Source: an uncultured Bacteroidales bacterium (GTDB taxonomy: Bacteria; Bacteroidota; Bacteroidia; Bacteroidales; Paludibacteraceae). From it: a stretch of 37,680 nucleotides of DNA. Shown piece after piece: positions 1 to 8,407 of the stretch. The stretch covers positions 1 through 37,680 of the forward strand of contig CAIWCC010000202.1 of the NCBI GenBank assembly GCA_903911085.1, written 5' to 3'. Every line of letters starts with the position of its first letter. The stretch's first letter is position 1. The position numbers and the translations under genes were made by a program. The notes under the pieces were generated by a model. That model saw nothing but the letters and a program-made list of their open reading frames with translations, did no database searches and had not been told where the DNA came from.

Positions 1-12
1 TAATGCTTTGAG

Positions 13-170
13 ATAATTTCGCCCCGATGGGGCTTAGATTTTGTTTTTGCATATTTTCTACCATAATTTCGTCCCGATGGGACTTTTTATAAATAGCTTC
101 GGAGAAGCGACACTATGGTAGTCAATAAGTTACAAGTATTACCAGAGCTCCTTAGGAGCGACATTATTTT
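13..170. repeat. Cluster of four short covarying hairpins
   Basis: Four hairpins, each with a 5-bp stem and 3-nt loop, lie at 21-33 (GCCCC/GGGGC), 71-83 (GTCCC/GGGAC), 96-108 (GCTTC/GAAGC) and 147-159 (GCTCC/GGAGC). Stems differ between copies but always stay paired. Read in the appropriate orientation, each stem is preceded by A and followed by a shared flank close to GA(A/C)A(T/C)TAT. The first two copies lie on the minus strand and the last two on the plus strand. Spacing is irregular, so this is not a CRISPR array. The cluster may continue beyond the left edge. It resembles dispersed small palindromic repeats of Bacteroidota; the function is unknown. Confidence 0.75.
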
Positions 171-218
171 TTCTTTTGTTTTGACTGGACAACAATATAA
201 ATCAACGTATTATTAAAC

Positions 219-242
219 GAACAGCAGGCATAATGCCAGTTC
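219..242. repeat. Small palindrome
   Basis: GGCAT at 227-231 and ATGCC at 233-237 form a perfect inverted repeat around a single A. GAAC at 219-222 and GTTC at 239-242 add an outer pairing. There is no T-run and no adjacent gene start, so neither a terminator nor an operator is supported. It sits between the hairpin cluster and the terminator at 282-317. Confidence 0.35.
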
Positions 243-281
243 ATTTGCTATCAAATGATATATTCACCCTACAATAAAACT

Positions 282-317
282 AAAGCGGCTAACTCTTTTT
301 AAGGAGATAGCCGCTTT
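282..317 (-). terminator. Intrinsic terminator of the TonB receptor/lipoprotein operon
   Basis: A 10-bp perfect stem (AAAGCGGCTA at 282-291, TAGCCGCTTT at 308-317) closes a loop of about 16 nt. On the minus strand it follows the choice-of-anchor J gene by about 30 nt and is succeeded by a T-rich stretch, as expected at the end of the three-gene minus-strand operon. Confidence 0.75.
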
Positions 318-345
318 TGATTTGTTTAGTTTGGAAATATGAATG

Positions 346-1848
346 TTATTTTACAACTACATTCTTAATTTCCCAGGTTGCAGATGCACTTGCAGTACTC
401 ATATATTTAAATGCAATCTTAGCATTGGCAGCTAAATTACCAGCTGGAATTGCTAAATTAGCTGTTACATATCCCCATGCTGCAGTACTAAAAGCAGATA
501 ATTCAAGTTTTGTCCATGTTCCGGTACTTGGAGCACCAGAAGTATAATTATTACTAATCCAAACAGTAAAGAACGATTTGTCGATACCTAATTGAGCAGC
601 TGGTCCAATGGCATGTTCAAAAGTAAGAGTAACATTTGTCTTACCTGCTAAATTGATAGCTGGAGAAATTAACCAACCTTCGGAAGCAAAGTTCGAAACT
701 TTATATGCAGTTGCAGCCATACCATAAGTAGCAGTTGGCAACCAAACAGATGTAAATCCAGCAGGTAACACTACATTTTCAACAGTAAAACTACCTTGAC
801 TTGAAGCCGCAAAAGTTTCAGCAAAAATTGCATTAGATGTATCCACTGGTTTAGTTCCACCAGTTGTACCACCTTCAAGCGCATAATAAGATGTTGCTTG
901 CATACCAGGTTTTCCAAAGTAAGCAATTAATGAACCATATAGAGTGACCTCTTTACCCAAATTAGTTTTATTTACCTTCAAATTTAAACCTGCTTGAACA
1001 GCGGCACTTGCTGAAGGTAGTTGAACTGCCATACATCTAGTTATATCAGTTTCGGTTTTAGAGCCTGCTATTAGCATATTACTACTAACTGTACATGTAT
1101 CTGAAGTGAATACATAAGCTGTAGGAGTACCAAAAACTACATAACCAACAATATATCCTTTAACCCATTTCGATGCACCTTGATTAGCAATACCTCCTGC
1201 TACATTATATGGAGTTGTTTCAGTTCCATTACCCGTAACTAAATCTGCAGGATCAACAGTAGCTTCACCTTGTTGAACTAAAAAATTCTTTATTTCCCAT
1301 GTTCCAGCTTTTGTATCAGTTGAAATGTATTTGAAAGCAATTTTAATTTTTTTTCCAGCATAAGCTGTTAAACTTATCTCTCCAGAACTTGCTAAAGTCC
1401 AACTACCTGGGTCAGTGAATGTTTTAGTTGATAATCGAGTCCAAATAGCAGTAGCTGGTAAACCTGAGACATAGTTTGTAGATACCCAAACAGTAGCTTC
1501 ATTTTTTAAATCTGCAAAATAACGTGCTGCATGGTCAAAAGTTAGTTTTGCAGCAGTTACACTTGATAAATCAATTTCTGGTGATATTAACCAATCTTCG
1601 TTGGCATGGTTTGTTTTATCTGCACTTAAATAACCACTAACCAATGCATATTTATTGATATCAAAAGCCCACGCTTGATCACCCGTTACACTTTGAGTGG
1701 TAAATTTACCTAAACTGGTTTCAAATGTTTCAGAAAAAAGTGAACTACCATTTGTTGGCTCTGGTTCAGGATCAGTTGCATTAGTACATGCTGTTGTTGC
1801 CAAAGCAAGTGCAAAGAGCATCATTCTAAAAAATCTTTTTGTACTCAT
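346..1848 (-). CDS. Choice-of-anchor J / DUF6359 lipoprotein
   Basis: Predicted outer-membrane, probably surface-exposed lipoprotein of about 500 residues. I chose the ATG at 1848: an earlier in-frame start at 1917 would overlap the upstream gene, while this one directly begins a lipoprotein signal peptide (MSTKRFF..., lipobox Cys at residue 21) followed by an acidic Asp/Glu/Pro stretch like the surface-export signals of Bacteroidota lipoproteins. Two related beta-sandwich modules with the pattern 'GWLISPAINL...LTFEHA' and a closing 'WEIKN' motif (choice-of-anchor J type) flank a central segment beginning NGTETTPYNVA that resembles DUF6359. It is the last gene of the operon, 43 nt after the DUF5689 gene. 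No catalytic residues were recognised; a carbohydrate-, nucleic-acid- or ligand-binding role is inferred from fold and context only. Confidence 0.8.
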   Translation of the reverse strand: MSTKRFFRMMLFALALATTACTNATDPEPEPTNGSSLFSETFETSLGKFTTQSVTGDQAWAFDINKYALVSGYLSADKTNHANEDWLISPEIDLSSVTAAKLTFDHAARYFADLKNEATVWVSTNYVSGLPATAIWTRLSTKTFTDPGSWTLASSGEISLTAYAGKKIKIAFKYISTDTKAGTWEIKNFLVQQGEATVDPADLVTGNGTETTPYNVAGGIANQGASKWVKGYIVGYVVFGTPTAYVFTSDTCTVSSNMLIAGSKTETDITRCMAVQLPSASAAVQAGLNLKVNKTNLGKEVTLYGSLIAYFGKPGMQATSYYALEGGTTGGTKPVDTSNAIFAETFAASSQGSFTVENVVLPAGFTSVWLPTATYGMAATAYKVSNFASEGWLISPAINLAGKTNVTLTFEHAIGPAAQLGIDKSFFTVWISNNYTSGAPSTGTWTKLELSAFSTAAWGYVTANLAIPAGNLAANAKIAFKYMSTASASATWEIKNVVVK

Positions 1849-1891
1849 AATCATTTTAATTTTAAAAATTTGTTTTTTATTTTTGATAGAA

Positions 1892-2851
1892 TTAATTAGC
1901 AGCACGATAGGCTTCAAAGCCTTTTCCTAAATCGTTTAATGAACGTAAAGTAAGTTGCCAGCTTCCAGCATAAGACGCTTTGTCGTGGTACCAACCCACA
2001 ATTGCTGTAATATCTCCCTTATATGTATCAGCGGGCAATTTCTTTTTGGCAAACTGAGAATATTCACTTGTCGCAATAGCAATTGTACCTGTACCGTCTG
2101 TAATATCGCGCGATTGTGGATAACCAACTCCTGATGTTGATGGTGCAAAAATTTTATTTGCTTCCAATGGAATTGTTGCTCCTTTTTCTTTTCCAGTAAA
2201 ATATGCATTCTTGATACAAATCAATTTAGAATGAATAGTTTTGGTAGAAGATAATACCTGAGCAATAGTCATAGTATCAACACGAATTTTGTTTGGTTCT
2301 GGCAATCCAACGGCTTGAACAACTGTTGCAAAATATGAATATGGAATACGACCTGGTTCATATCCTGTTTTTTCTGATTTAGGATCAACATTATAATACA
2401 CAACGCCAAGTTGGTATAATTCAGCATACTTACCTATTGCCAAACCATTACATTTTATAGAAATTATCTGTCCAATAGGAAAAATGCCCGATAAACTTCC
2501 TGCATCAGCCGATATTTTGAGTGCATCGCCTGTTATTGGGTCTTGTATAACCATGTTTTTATAAATATTTCCCTCAATATCCTCTGAAACTACTCGTCCA
2601 GAAATTACAATTGAATCGCCATTCATTGGAATTGTATCTACACTGTAAAGATTGGCAGTTCCACTATTTGGTCTTACTGGAAAAATATCACCACTCACAC
2701 TTGCATAGGTTTTTATAAAATCTGAAATAGTGTGAGTAGGTGTCCATTTTGCTTGGTTTTCCATTTTCGGGGCATCAAATTCTGTTTGATTGCAACTTGT
2801 AAGTATTGCTGTAAGTGCAATAAATGCACCAATTATCTTTTTATTTTTCAT
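1892..2851 (-). CDS. DUF5689 domain-containing lipoprotein
   Basis: A 319-residue lipoprotein: signal peptide MKNKKIIGAFIALTAILTSC with the acylated Cys at position 20. The mature part matches the DUF5689 pattern, with a first block 'ISDFIKTYAS...GDSIVISGRVVSEDIEGNIYKNMVIQD' in pieces and a later half ending 'GWYHDKASYAGSWQLTLRSLNDL', resembling two OB-fold-like halves (fold is inference). It lies 34 nt downstream of the TonB-dependent receptor and 43 nt upstream of the choice-of-anchor J lipoprotein, so co-transcription is likely. In Bacteroidota, DUF5689 proteins are commonly encoded beside TonB receptors and secreted nucleases/phosphodiesterases, which fits the divergent EEP enzyme at 6224. 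Molecular function is uncharacterised. Confidence 0.85.
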   Translation of the reverse strand: MKNKKIIGAFIALTAILTSCNQTEFDAPKMENQAKWTPTHTISDFIKTYASVSGDIFPVRPNSGTANLYSVDTIPMNGDSIVISGRVVSEDIEGNIYKNMVIQDPITGDALKISADAGSLSGIFPIGQIISIKCNGLAIGKYAELYQLGVVYYNVDPKSEKTGYEPGRIPYSYFATVVQAVGLPEPNKIRVDTMTIAQVLSSTKTIHSKLICIKNAYFTGKEKGATIPLEANKIFAPSTSGVGYPQSRDITDGTGTIAIATSEYSQFAKKKLPADTYKGDITAIVGWYHDKASYAGSWQLTLRSLNDLGKGFEAYRAAN

Positions 2852-2885
2852 TTTTTTTGTCTTTTGTCTAACATCTATGTTCTAA

Positions 2886-5693
2886 TTAAAACTTGTATCC
2901 AATATTGAAGAACAAATTGAATCCCCAGGCATAATAGTATTTTGATGGGAATTTATTCAAGTTGTTGGTATCAACAAAAACAGCTGTAGAAGGAGGTGTA
3001 GTATCCAAAGGCAAACGTGCTTGTTGGTATCCGCCAGTAACCATTTTGGTGTTATTCAATATATTGCTTACACTTAAATTAAAATTCAATGATTTACGAT
3101 TTTTCAAATAAATCAATTTACCTAATGAAGCATCTAGCATATAGCCACCTTTGAGTTTTTCTTGAGTTCCTAAAGCGGCAATTGCAGCGTCCGTTTTATA
3201 TAAAGCAATATTTGCTTTTGAAAAACGGTTTGGTGCAAAATCCAAATAATTATTATCAAAATAATTCAATGTAACATCTGCAAACCACATCTTAGAATTA
3301 AAATAACTCAATTTCACATTGGCAGCCAATTGAGGACCATTTGCCACTTTCAAACCTTTAGTCATTACAGTATCAGGTTCATCCTTAAATGAACCGTTTT
3401 CTGGACTTTTAATCCCAATTGCATTATTGGTGTAATGATAATCGGCATAAGTTCCTGCGGCAGCTAATGTAAAACTACTATTGAGTTTTACCGAAACACC
3501 AGCTTCTATCCCTTGATAAATCTTATCGGATTTCATAAGGATATGATTTACAAAAGTTCTTTTTTCGTCATCGTAATAACCTATCAAATCTGAACTTCCT
3601 AACACATGTGTGCGGTATCCGCTAATTCTACCACGCACTGATGGAAATGAAAACGCATAACTTAAGTCGTACGATAGCAGTTTCTCGCTTTGTAAATATT
3701 TAATTTTTGTATCTTTAATACGTTGTGATATATAGGAATTACTCGGTAGCGGTGCTCTGGTTTGGGCTATAGCATTAACTGTTATCCGGTTGCGACCATC
3801 AACTTTGTAAGTAGTTCCAAATTTTAAGGAAGGATCGGTAAAATACCAAATTGAACCTTGACCTAAAGATAGTTCTTTTTCTTTTGTCCCACCCAAAGTA
3901 TAAGTTGTTGCTAGTGCACGTCCATTATCCATATAACCATAACGGCTAAATTGAGTAAAAGTAACATTGGCTGCATAAAAAATATCGAACTGTGGCAATA
4001 TCCATTCATTTTGAGCAAAGGCAGATGCGTGAATAATATTTATATCGTAATTATATCCAAATTTATCTCCAACTTTAATAATAGCATTGGGATTATTTAA
4101 GTCATTCTGAACTACTCTAATGTCAGTTGGATTATCTTGTTCTGCAAATTGATCAATATCAATCCATTGCTTTCCGCCCAATAAATCGTCCATTGTTTTA
4201 TAGTGCATACCTTTGGCATACTTAGCTTCAACACCAGCTGTAAGTTTCAGAAATTTAGACAATTGATTGCTATAAGTGGAGTTTAATGTTGTTTCCATTA
4301 AATCGTTATGGCGACGTTCTAAAGCATAAGTTGCTGTTCCATTTGGATTTACTTCATTATTTCGATAATTAGATTGATACAATGCTGCCCAATTTACTTG
4401 CGACACATTTGGGTCAGTTTTCCATAAATCGGTAACAATGTCTTTGGTTGTTGTTGGAATTGTTGAACCTGTTGGAAAATTATTAATAAAACTAGGCAAA
4501 TTGCGATAATAATCAGGTCGAGGATCGGGTGCATTATAGAAATTGAGTGCTGAGTTACTGTACATACTATAATGAAAAGCAATACCAGTACGTAATCGTT
4601 GATTTTTGTCAATTTTAAAATCATGGTTCAGAATAGCGGTTGGGTCGTAACTCTTCACTATTCTGGAATTCCGCTTTTCACCATCTTGATAACCCCAATA
4701 TGGATTGTAATAAATTGAACCAGCTAAATCGTACACTTCTTGTGTAACTCCACCTCCTTGAGCACGTTGAGTAGGTGCGCCAAAGGTTATTAATGACAAA
4801 CTATGTTGTTTGTTAAACACTTTTTCGGCAGAAAGAAAGTAACCAGCCGAATTATAGAAAGTACCATCAATTATACCTTCTTTGGCATAACGTGCCACCA
4901 CCGACACTGCAAAAGCCCATCCATTTGGCATTAAACCTGTACCATAAGTGTACTGAACACGTTCCTTATAGGCGCGGTTGGTGTAAGCCAAACTTAACTT
5001 ACTTCCAGCAGCGTAATTACTCGCATTAGTGTTAATGTTGGTGTTATTTCCCAAATTACCAAAGCTATAGGAATTGGCAGCCAAACCACTTGTAATGTCT
5101 TTGTTACGCATGGCATCATTCAAACCACCAAGCATCGAATAATTAAATCCACCACGCTCTAAACCATTAAAATGAACACCGTTAATGTATGTTGATTCAT
5201 AATCGTTTTCGTAACCACGCACCCTAAAACGCATTGGACTAAACGAAAAACTTGTTTGCGAAGTATAAACATCACCTTTAGAAGATAATGCTGCTGAAAC
5301 ATTTTGCGAAGCTCTACCTTCGTCTTCATTTAATTCGGTTTCACTTAGTTCAAGTACAATTTCTTGTTTGACTTCATCTTGAACGTCAACTTTTAAATTA
5401 ATAACACCAAAGTCATTTATTACTCCATTTTTTAAATTCACCAATTTAATTTGATCGTAATAACCATCTCGCATAATGCTTAATTCTTCATCACCAGCCT
5501 GTAAATAGCTGAGCGTGAATTCACCTTTTGCATTGGTCTGCGTTGAGATGTTTTGTTGCAGTAAAGTAATTTTTACTCCCGAAAGCGGATTTCCGGAGCC
5601 GGCATCTTTTATAACACCTTTCGCTGAGGTTTGCGCCAAAAGCGAAACGGATGTCAGCAACGATACAAAAAGTATCAGCGATAGTTTTCTCAT
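2886..5693 (-). CDS. TonB-dependent receptor with carboxypeptidase-regulatory-like domain
   Basis: Outer-membrane active-transport channel of 935 residues. The N-terminus has a Sec signal peptide (MRKLSLILFVSLLTSVSLLAQ), then a carboxypeptidase-D-regulatory-like beta-sandwich (about 24-105), an acidic linker, a plug domain (about 125-230, including RFRVRGYENDYESTYINGV) and a 22-stranded-type barrel ending in an aromatic terminus (NLFFNIGYKF), as expected for BAM recognition. No SusD homologue follows it; instead two lipoproteins (DUF5689, choice-of-anchor J) are encoded within 34-43 nt spacing, forming one operon that ends at the terminator at 282-317. The substrate is unknown. The secreted EEP-family enzyme encoded divergently suggests a nucleic acid, nucleotide or other phosphoester ligand. 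Confidence 0.9.
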   Translation of the reverse strand: MRKLSLILFVSLLTSVSLLAQTSAKGVIKDAGSGNPLSGVKITLLQQNISTQTNAKGEFTLSYLQAGDEELSIMRDGYYDQIKLVNLKNGVINDFGVINLKVDVQDEVKQEIVLELSETELNEDEGRASQNVSAALSSKGDVYTSQTSFSFSPMRFRVRGYENDYESTYINGVHFNGLERGGFNYSMLGGLNDAMRNKDITSGLAANSYSFGNLGNNTNINTNASNYAAGSKLSLAYTNRAYKERVQYTYGTGLMPNGWAFAVSVVARYAKEGIIDGTFYNSAGYFLSAEKVFNKQHSLSLITFGAPTQRAQGGGVTQEVYDLAGSIYYNPYWGYQDGEKRNSRIVKSYDPTAILNHDFKIDKNQRLRTGIAFHYSMYSNSALNFYNAPDPRPDYYRNLPSFINNFPTGSTIPTTTKDIVTDLWKTDPNVSQVNWAALYQSNYRNNEVNPNGTATYALERRHNDLMETTLNSTYSNQLSKFLKLTAGVEAKYAKGMHYKTMDDLLGGKQWIDIDQFAEQDNPTDIRVVQNDLNNPNAIIKVGDKFGYNYDINIIHASAFAQNEWILPQFDIFYAANVTFTQFSRYGYMDNGRALATTYTLGGTKEKELSLGQGSIWYFTDPSLKFGTTYKVDGRNRITVNAIAQTRAPLPSNSYISQRIKDTKIKYLQSEKLLSYDLSYAFSFPSVRGRISGYRTHVLGSSDLIGYYDDEKRTFVNHILMKSDKIYQGIEAGVSVKLNSSFTLAAAGTYADYHYTNNAIGIKSPENGSFKDEPDTVMTKGLKVANGPQLAANVKLSYFNSKMWFADVTLNYFDNNYLDFAPNRFSKANIALYKTDAAIAALGTQEKLKGGYMLDASLGKLIYLKNRKSLNFNLSVSNILNNTKMVTGGYQQARLPLDTTPPSTAVFVDTNNLNKFPSKYYYAWGFNLFFNIGYKF

Positions 5694-6223
5694 ACAATTG
5701 ATTCTTAATTATTTATTCTGAAATTATAACAACTATTTTTTCAACGAAGATTTCGCTCAAAAAGGCGTGCAATTTACAACCTTTTTTTTAATTATCGAAT
5801 ATTTATACAGGTAATTTTTCTGTTGTACCTTCATTTATAACATCAATAAAAAAATGATAAAAAAATAAAATCACGATTAGACAATATAATCTACTGAAAT
5901 ACAAATCTTAGGAAAAATCCTCACTAAGAAAACATTAGTTATAATAGTTGACTTTGTAACAAAAATTTAATAGTTTTGAATTATATCCTAAAGTATTGTT
6001 TTATATTTAGCAACCATGCCTATTCTCTCTAAACATACTAATAATCAAACACTAAGGTGTAAATTCAACTAATAATGGTTTTAACGTCAATCATATTTTG
6101 TAATTTCTAATTTAGTTCAAAAATGTATATTTTGCTAGCGTTATTTTTTTCTTTCACTTTTTTTTCTCACTTTTGTTGTCTATTTCAAAAACAAAATTAA
6201 TTGTAAAAAAAACAATAGTCATT
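5694..6223. other. Divergent intergenic region, 530 nt
   Basis: Very AT-rich spacer between the minus-strand TonB operon and the plus-strand EEP gene. It must carry both promoters. A degenerate -7-like stretch (TATAATTTC on the minus strand near 5730) and TATATTTTG at 6126-6134 on the plus strand are visible, but neither exactly fits TAnnTTTG. No convincing ORF, hairpin or operator was found. Confidence 0.5.
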
Positions 6224-7285
6224 ATGATAAGAAAAATTTCGCATACCATTGCTTTGGCATTATTTATATGCACAGCAACTGCCCAAAAAAGTACTTCCAA
6301 TACCCCAAACAGCAAAGTAAAAGTTCAAGTTAGTTGTGTAGCATTTTATAATCAAGAAAACCTTTTTGACACAATAAATAACGAAAATGTCAACGATGAA
6401 GAATACACGCCAAACGGACCAATAAAATGGAATACTCAAAAATATACTGCTAAATTACAACACATGTCTTATGCCATTTCGCAAATTGGACTTGATTATT
6501 CACCAATGGGAGTTGCAATTATTGGAGTTTCTGAAGTTGAAAATAGAGGTGTATTAGAAGATTTGATTAAACAGCCCGATTTAGTAAAACGCGGATACGA
6601 AATTGTACATTACAATAGCCCCGACCTTAGAGGTGTGGATGTTGGTTTAATTTATAATCCCAAATTATTCGTTGTAACTAATAGTAAATCATATCGTTTG
6701 CACATGGCTGACCCTAAGTTTCTGACACGTGACCAACTTATGGTTAGTGGATATTTACAAGGAGAAAAAGTTCACGTAATTGTCAATCACTGGCCTTCGC
6801 GAACTGGTGGTGAAAAAGAATCGCAAGCCAAGCGCAATGCTGCTGCTGGACTAACTCGCTCCATTTCCGATTCGCTTTTCAAAGTTGACCCTAAAGCAAA
6901 AATAATAATTATGGGCGATTTAAATGATGATCCATTTAATGAAAGTTGTGCAAAAATTTTAGGTGCAAAAAAAGAAATAACAGATGTGAAAGCAGGTGGA
7001 TTGTACAATACTTTGTGGAAAACATTGGATATGGGCGTTGGCTCATTGGCTTATAACGATCAATGGAACTTATTCGATCAAATTATTGTTTCAAACGAAT
7101 TGGCTAATGGCGAACGCAAAAAACTCAAACTTTGGAAAGCTGAAGTATTTAATCGTAGCTTCCTTATTCAACAAGAAGGTAAATACAAAGGTTCACCTTG
7201 GCGAACACATGCTGGTGGCGCATGGACAAACGGTTACAGCGACCACTTCCCTACCCTTATTTTTTTGGTAAAAGAAGTGAAGTAA
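6224..7285 (+). CDS. Secreted endonuclease/exonuclease/phosphatase (EEP) family enzyme
   Basis: A 353-residue metal-dependent phosphodiesterase of the DNase I/exonuclease III/inositol-phosphatase superfamily. The ATG at 6224 is preferred because it immediately starts a signal peptide (MIRKISHTIALALFICTATAQ); the longer frame from 6173 would put charged residues in front. Superfamily motifs are visible in order: FYNQENLFD (metal-binding Asn), GVSEVENR (metal-binding Glu), RGVDVGLIY, VNHWPSR (catalytic His region), GDLNDDP (Asp/Asn pair) and a C-terminal YSDHFP (catalytic Asp-His). All key residues are present, so it should be active. It is encoded divergently from the TonB receptor/DUF5689 operon, suggesting it releases products from extracellular or periplasmic DNA/RNA or other phosphodiesters for uptake. 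The actual substrate cannot be read from the sequence. Confidence 0.85.
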   Translation: MIRKISHTIALALFICTATAQKSTSNTPNSKVKVQVSCVAFYNQENLFDTINNENVNDEEYTPNGPIKWNTQKYTAKLQHMSYAISQIGLDYSPMGVAIIGVSEVENRGVLEDLIKQPDLVKRGYEIVHYNSPDLRGVDVGLIYNPKLFVVTNSKSYRLHMADPKFLTRDQLMVSGYLQGEKVHVIVNHWPSRTGGEKESQAKRNAAAGLTRSISDSLFKVDPKAKIIIMGDLNDDPFNESCAKILGAKKEITDVKAGGLYNTLWKTLDMGVGSLAYNDQWNLFDQIIVSNELANGERKKLKLWKAEVFNRSFLIQQEGKYKGSPWRTHAGGAWTNGYSDHFPTLIFLVKEVK

Positions 7286-7345
7286 AAGAAGTTTGAAGTC
7301 CCGATAGGTATCAGGATTGAGGGGTTTGAAAGCAACTTCTTTTAC
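7282..7345 (+). repeat. Nested inverted repeat after the EEP gene (possible terminator)
   Basis: Perfect 12-nt arms (GTAAAAGAAGTT at 7282-7293, AACTTCTTTTAC at 7334-7345) overlap the EEP stop codon and enclose a second palindrome, TCCCGATA/TATCAGGA (7299-7306 and 7309-7316, one mismatch), of a type often dispersed in Bacteroidota genomes. A stem-loop here could end EEP transcription, though the loop is long and the downstream T-run is weak. Confidence 0.55.
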
Positions 7346-7375
7346 AAATAAAGCTATTTTCTGAAAAAAAAATGT

Positions 7376-7383
7376 TACTTTTG
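7376..7383 (+). promoter_or_regulatory. -7 element (TACTTTTG) for the DUF4290 gene
   Basis: TACTTTTG matches the Bacteroidota sigma-ABfr -7 consensus TAnnTTTG exactly and lies 32 nt before the DUF4290 ATG. No clear TTG -33 element is present at the usual spacing, so the site is likely but incomplete. Confidence 0.6.
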
Positions 7384-7414
7384 CATTTCATCAACATTTT
7401 AGAAAAAAAACAAA

Positions 7415-8038
7415 ATGGAATATCCAACCTTAGAAGGTAAATTGATTATGCCCGAATATGGGCGAAATATACAACAAATGGTGGCTTTTGCTCAAACCAT
7501 CGAAAACCGTGAAGAACGTACCCGCTGTGTTCAAACTATTATCAATATAATGGGAAATCTATTCCCTTACTTACGCGATGTAAACGATTTTAAACATAAA
7601 CTTTGGGATCACGTTGCCATTATGTCCGATTTTAAATTAGATATCGATTTTCCTTACGAAATTCTTTTGGAAGAAAATTTATACACACGCCCCGAATCAA
7701 TACCTTATAAGAAATCAAGAATTCGTTACCAACATTATGGTCGCACACTTGAAGAAATGATTGAAAAAGTGGCTGAATATCCTGATGGTGATGAAAAAAA
7801 TGAACTTATCAGGTTGATTGCCAATCAAATGAAAAAATGCTTTCTTACTTGGAATAAAGAAGTAGTTGACGATCGTAAGATCTTTGATGATTTACGTGAA
7901 CTTTCCAAAGGAAAATTAGATATTACAGAAGATTTTCTAAAATTAGTTGAATCGAAAGACGTTTTATTTAACCGACGAAACAAAAAAAGAGAGCAAAAAG
8001 GTAATCCTAGAATTAATAAACCAAGCCCCAAAAATTAA
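7415..8038 (+). CDS. DUF4290 domain-containing protein
   Basis: A 207-residue soluble protein matching the Bacteroidota-specific DUF4290 family: it starts MEYPTLEGKLIMPEYGRNIQQM, followed by a helical body with an ETRE-like segment (ENREERTRCVQTIINIMGN) and a basic C-terminal tail (RRNKKREQKGNPRINKPSPKN). No signal peptide or membrane segment. In this phylum the gene is commonly located directly upstream of murA, as here, suggesting a link with cell-envelope synthesis. Unusually, a 369-nt gap with dispersed repeats separates the two genes. Biochemical function is unknown. The start is the first ATG after the -7 element at 7376. Confidence 0.85.
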   Translation: MEYPTLEGKLIMPEYGRNIQQMVAFAQTIENREERTRCVQTIINIMGNLFPYLRDVNDFKHKLWDHVAIMSDFKLDIDFPYEILLEENLYTRPESIPYKKSRIRYQHYGRTLEEMIEKVAEYPDGDEKNELIRLIANQMKKCFLTWNKEVVDDRKIFDDLRELSKGKLDITEDFLKLVESKDVLFNRRNKKREQKGNPRINKPSPKN

Positions 8039-8184
8039 TTTCTAATTAATTTGCAATTCTCTTTTCATTAAATATAATTTTGGTTATTTCTTTTTTTTGA
8101 AGTGCTATTAATTCAATTTATCATCGTATTATTCTGTTTAGAATGATATTTGATTATTTATTTTTAGTTTCTTCAATCTTTAAA

Positions 8185-8273
8185 CTTAGTGTATTTAGTG
8201 GGTTCTTTTGTGATTTGCTTGTAATAGCAATACCACAAAGAAACACAAAAAATCAACACAAAGATTCACAAAG
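8185..8273. repeat. Dispersed CACAAAG/CTTAGTG-type repeat
   Basis: The DUF4290-murA gap (8039-8407) contains repeated CACAAAG-like heptamers on the plus strand (8232-8273: four near copies about 10 nt apart) and, upstream at 8185-8212, a TTAGTG/TTTGTG-rich segment that roughly pairs with it. This resembles intergenic repeats widespread in Bacteroidota. The rest of the gap is AT-rich, with a small TTGGAA/TTCCAA inverted repeat at 8316-8336. No gene is seen in it. Confidence 0.5.
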
Positions 8274-8407
8274 AAAATACAATAGCAACCAAAAAAAAAA
8301 GAAATAAACTAGATTTTGGAAATTGAGAACTTCCAATTTGATATTTATAAATAATCCAGTTTCTTTTTAATTCGAAACGCAAAACACGAAATCCGAAACA
8401 AACCATT

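Noticed and set aside
13-170. CRISPR array at the left edge
   Set aside because: The hairpins differ in sequence, occur in both orientations and have irregular spacing, and no cas gene is present.
317-547. Plus-strand ORF of 76 codons
   Set aside because: It lies antisense inside the choice-of-anchor J gene and has no recognisable protein features.
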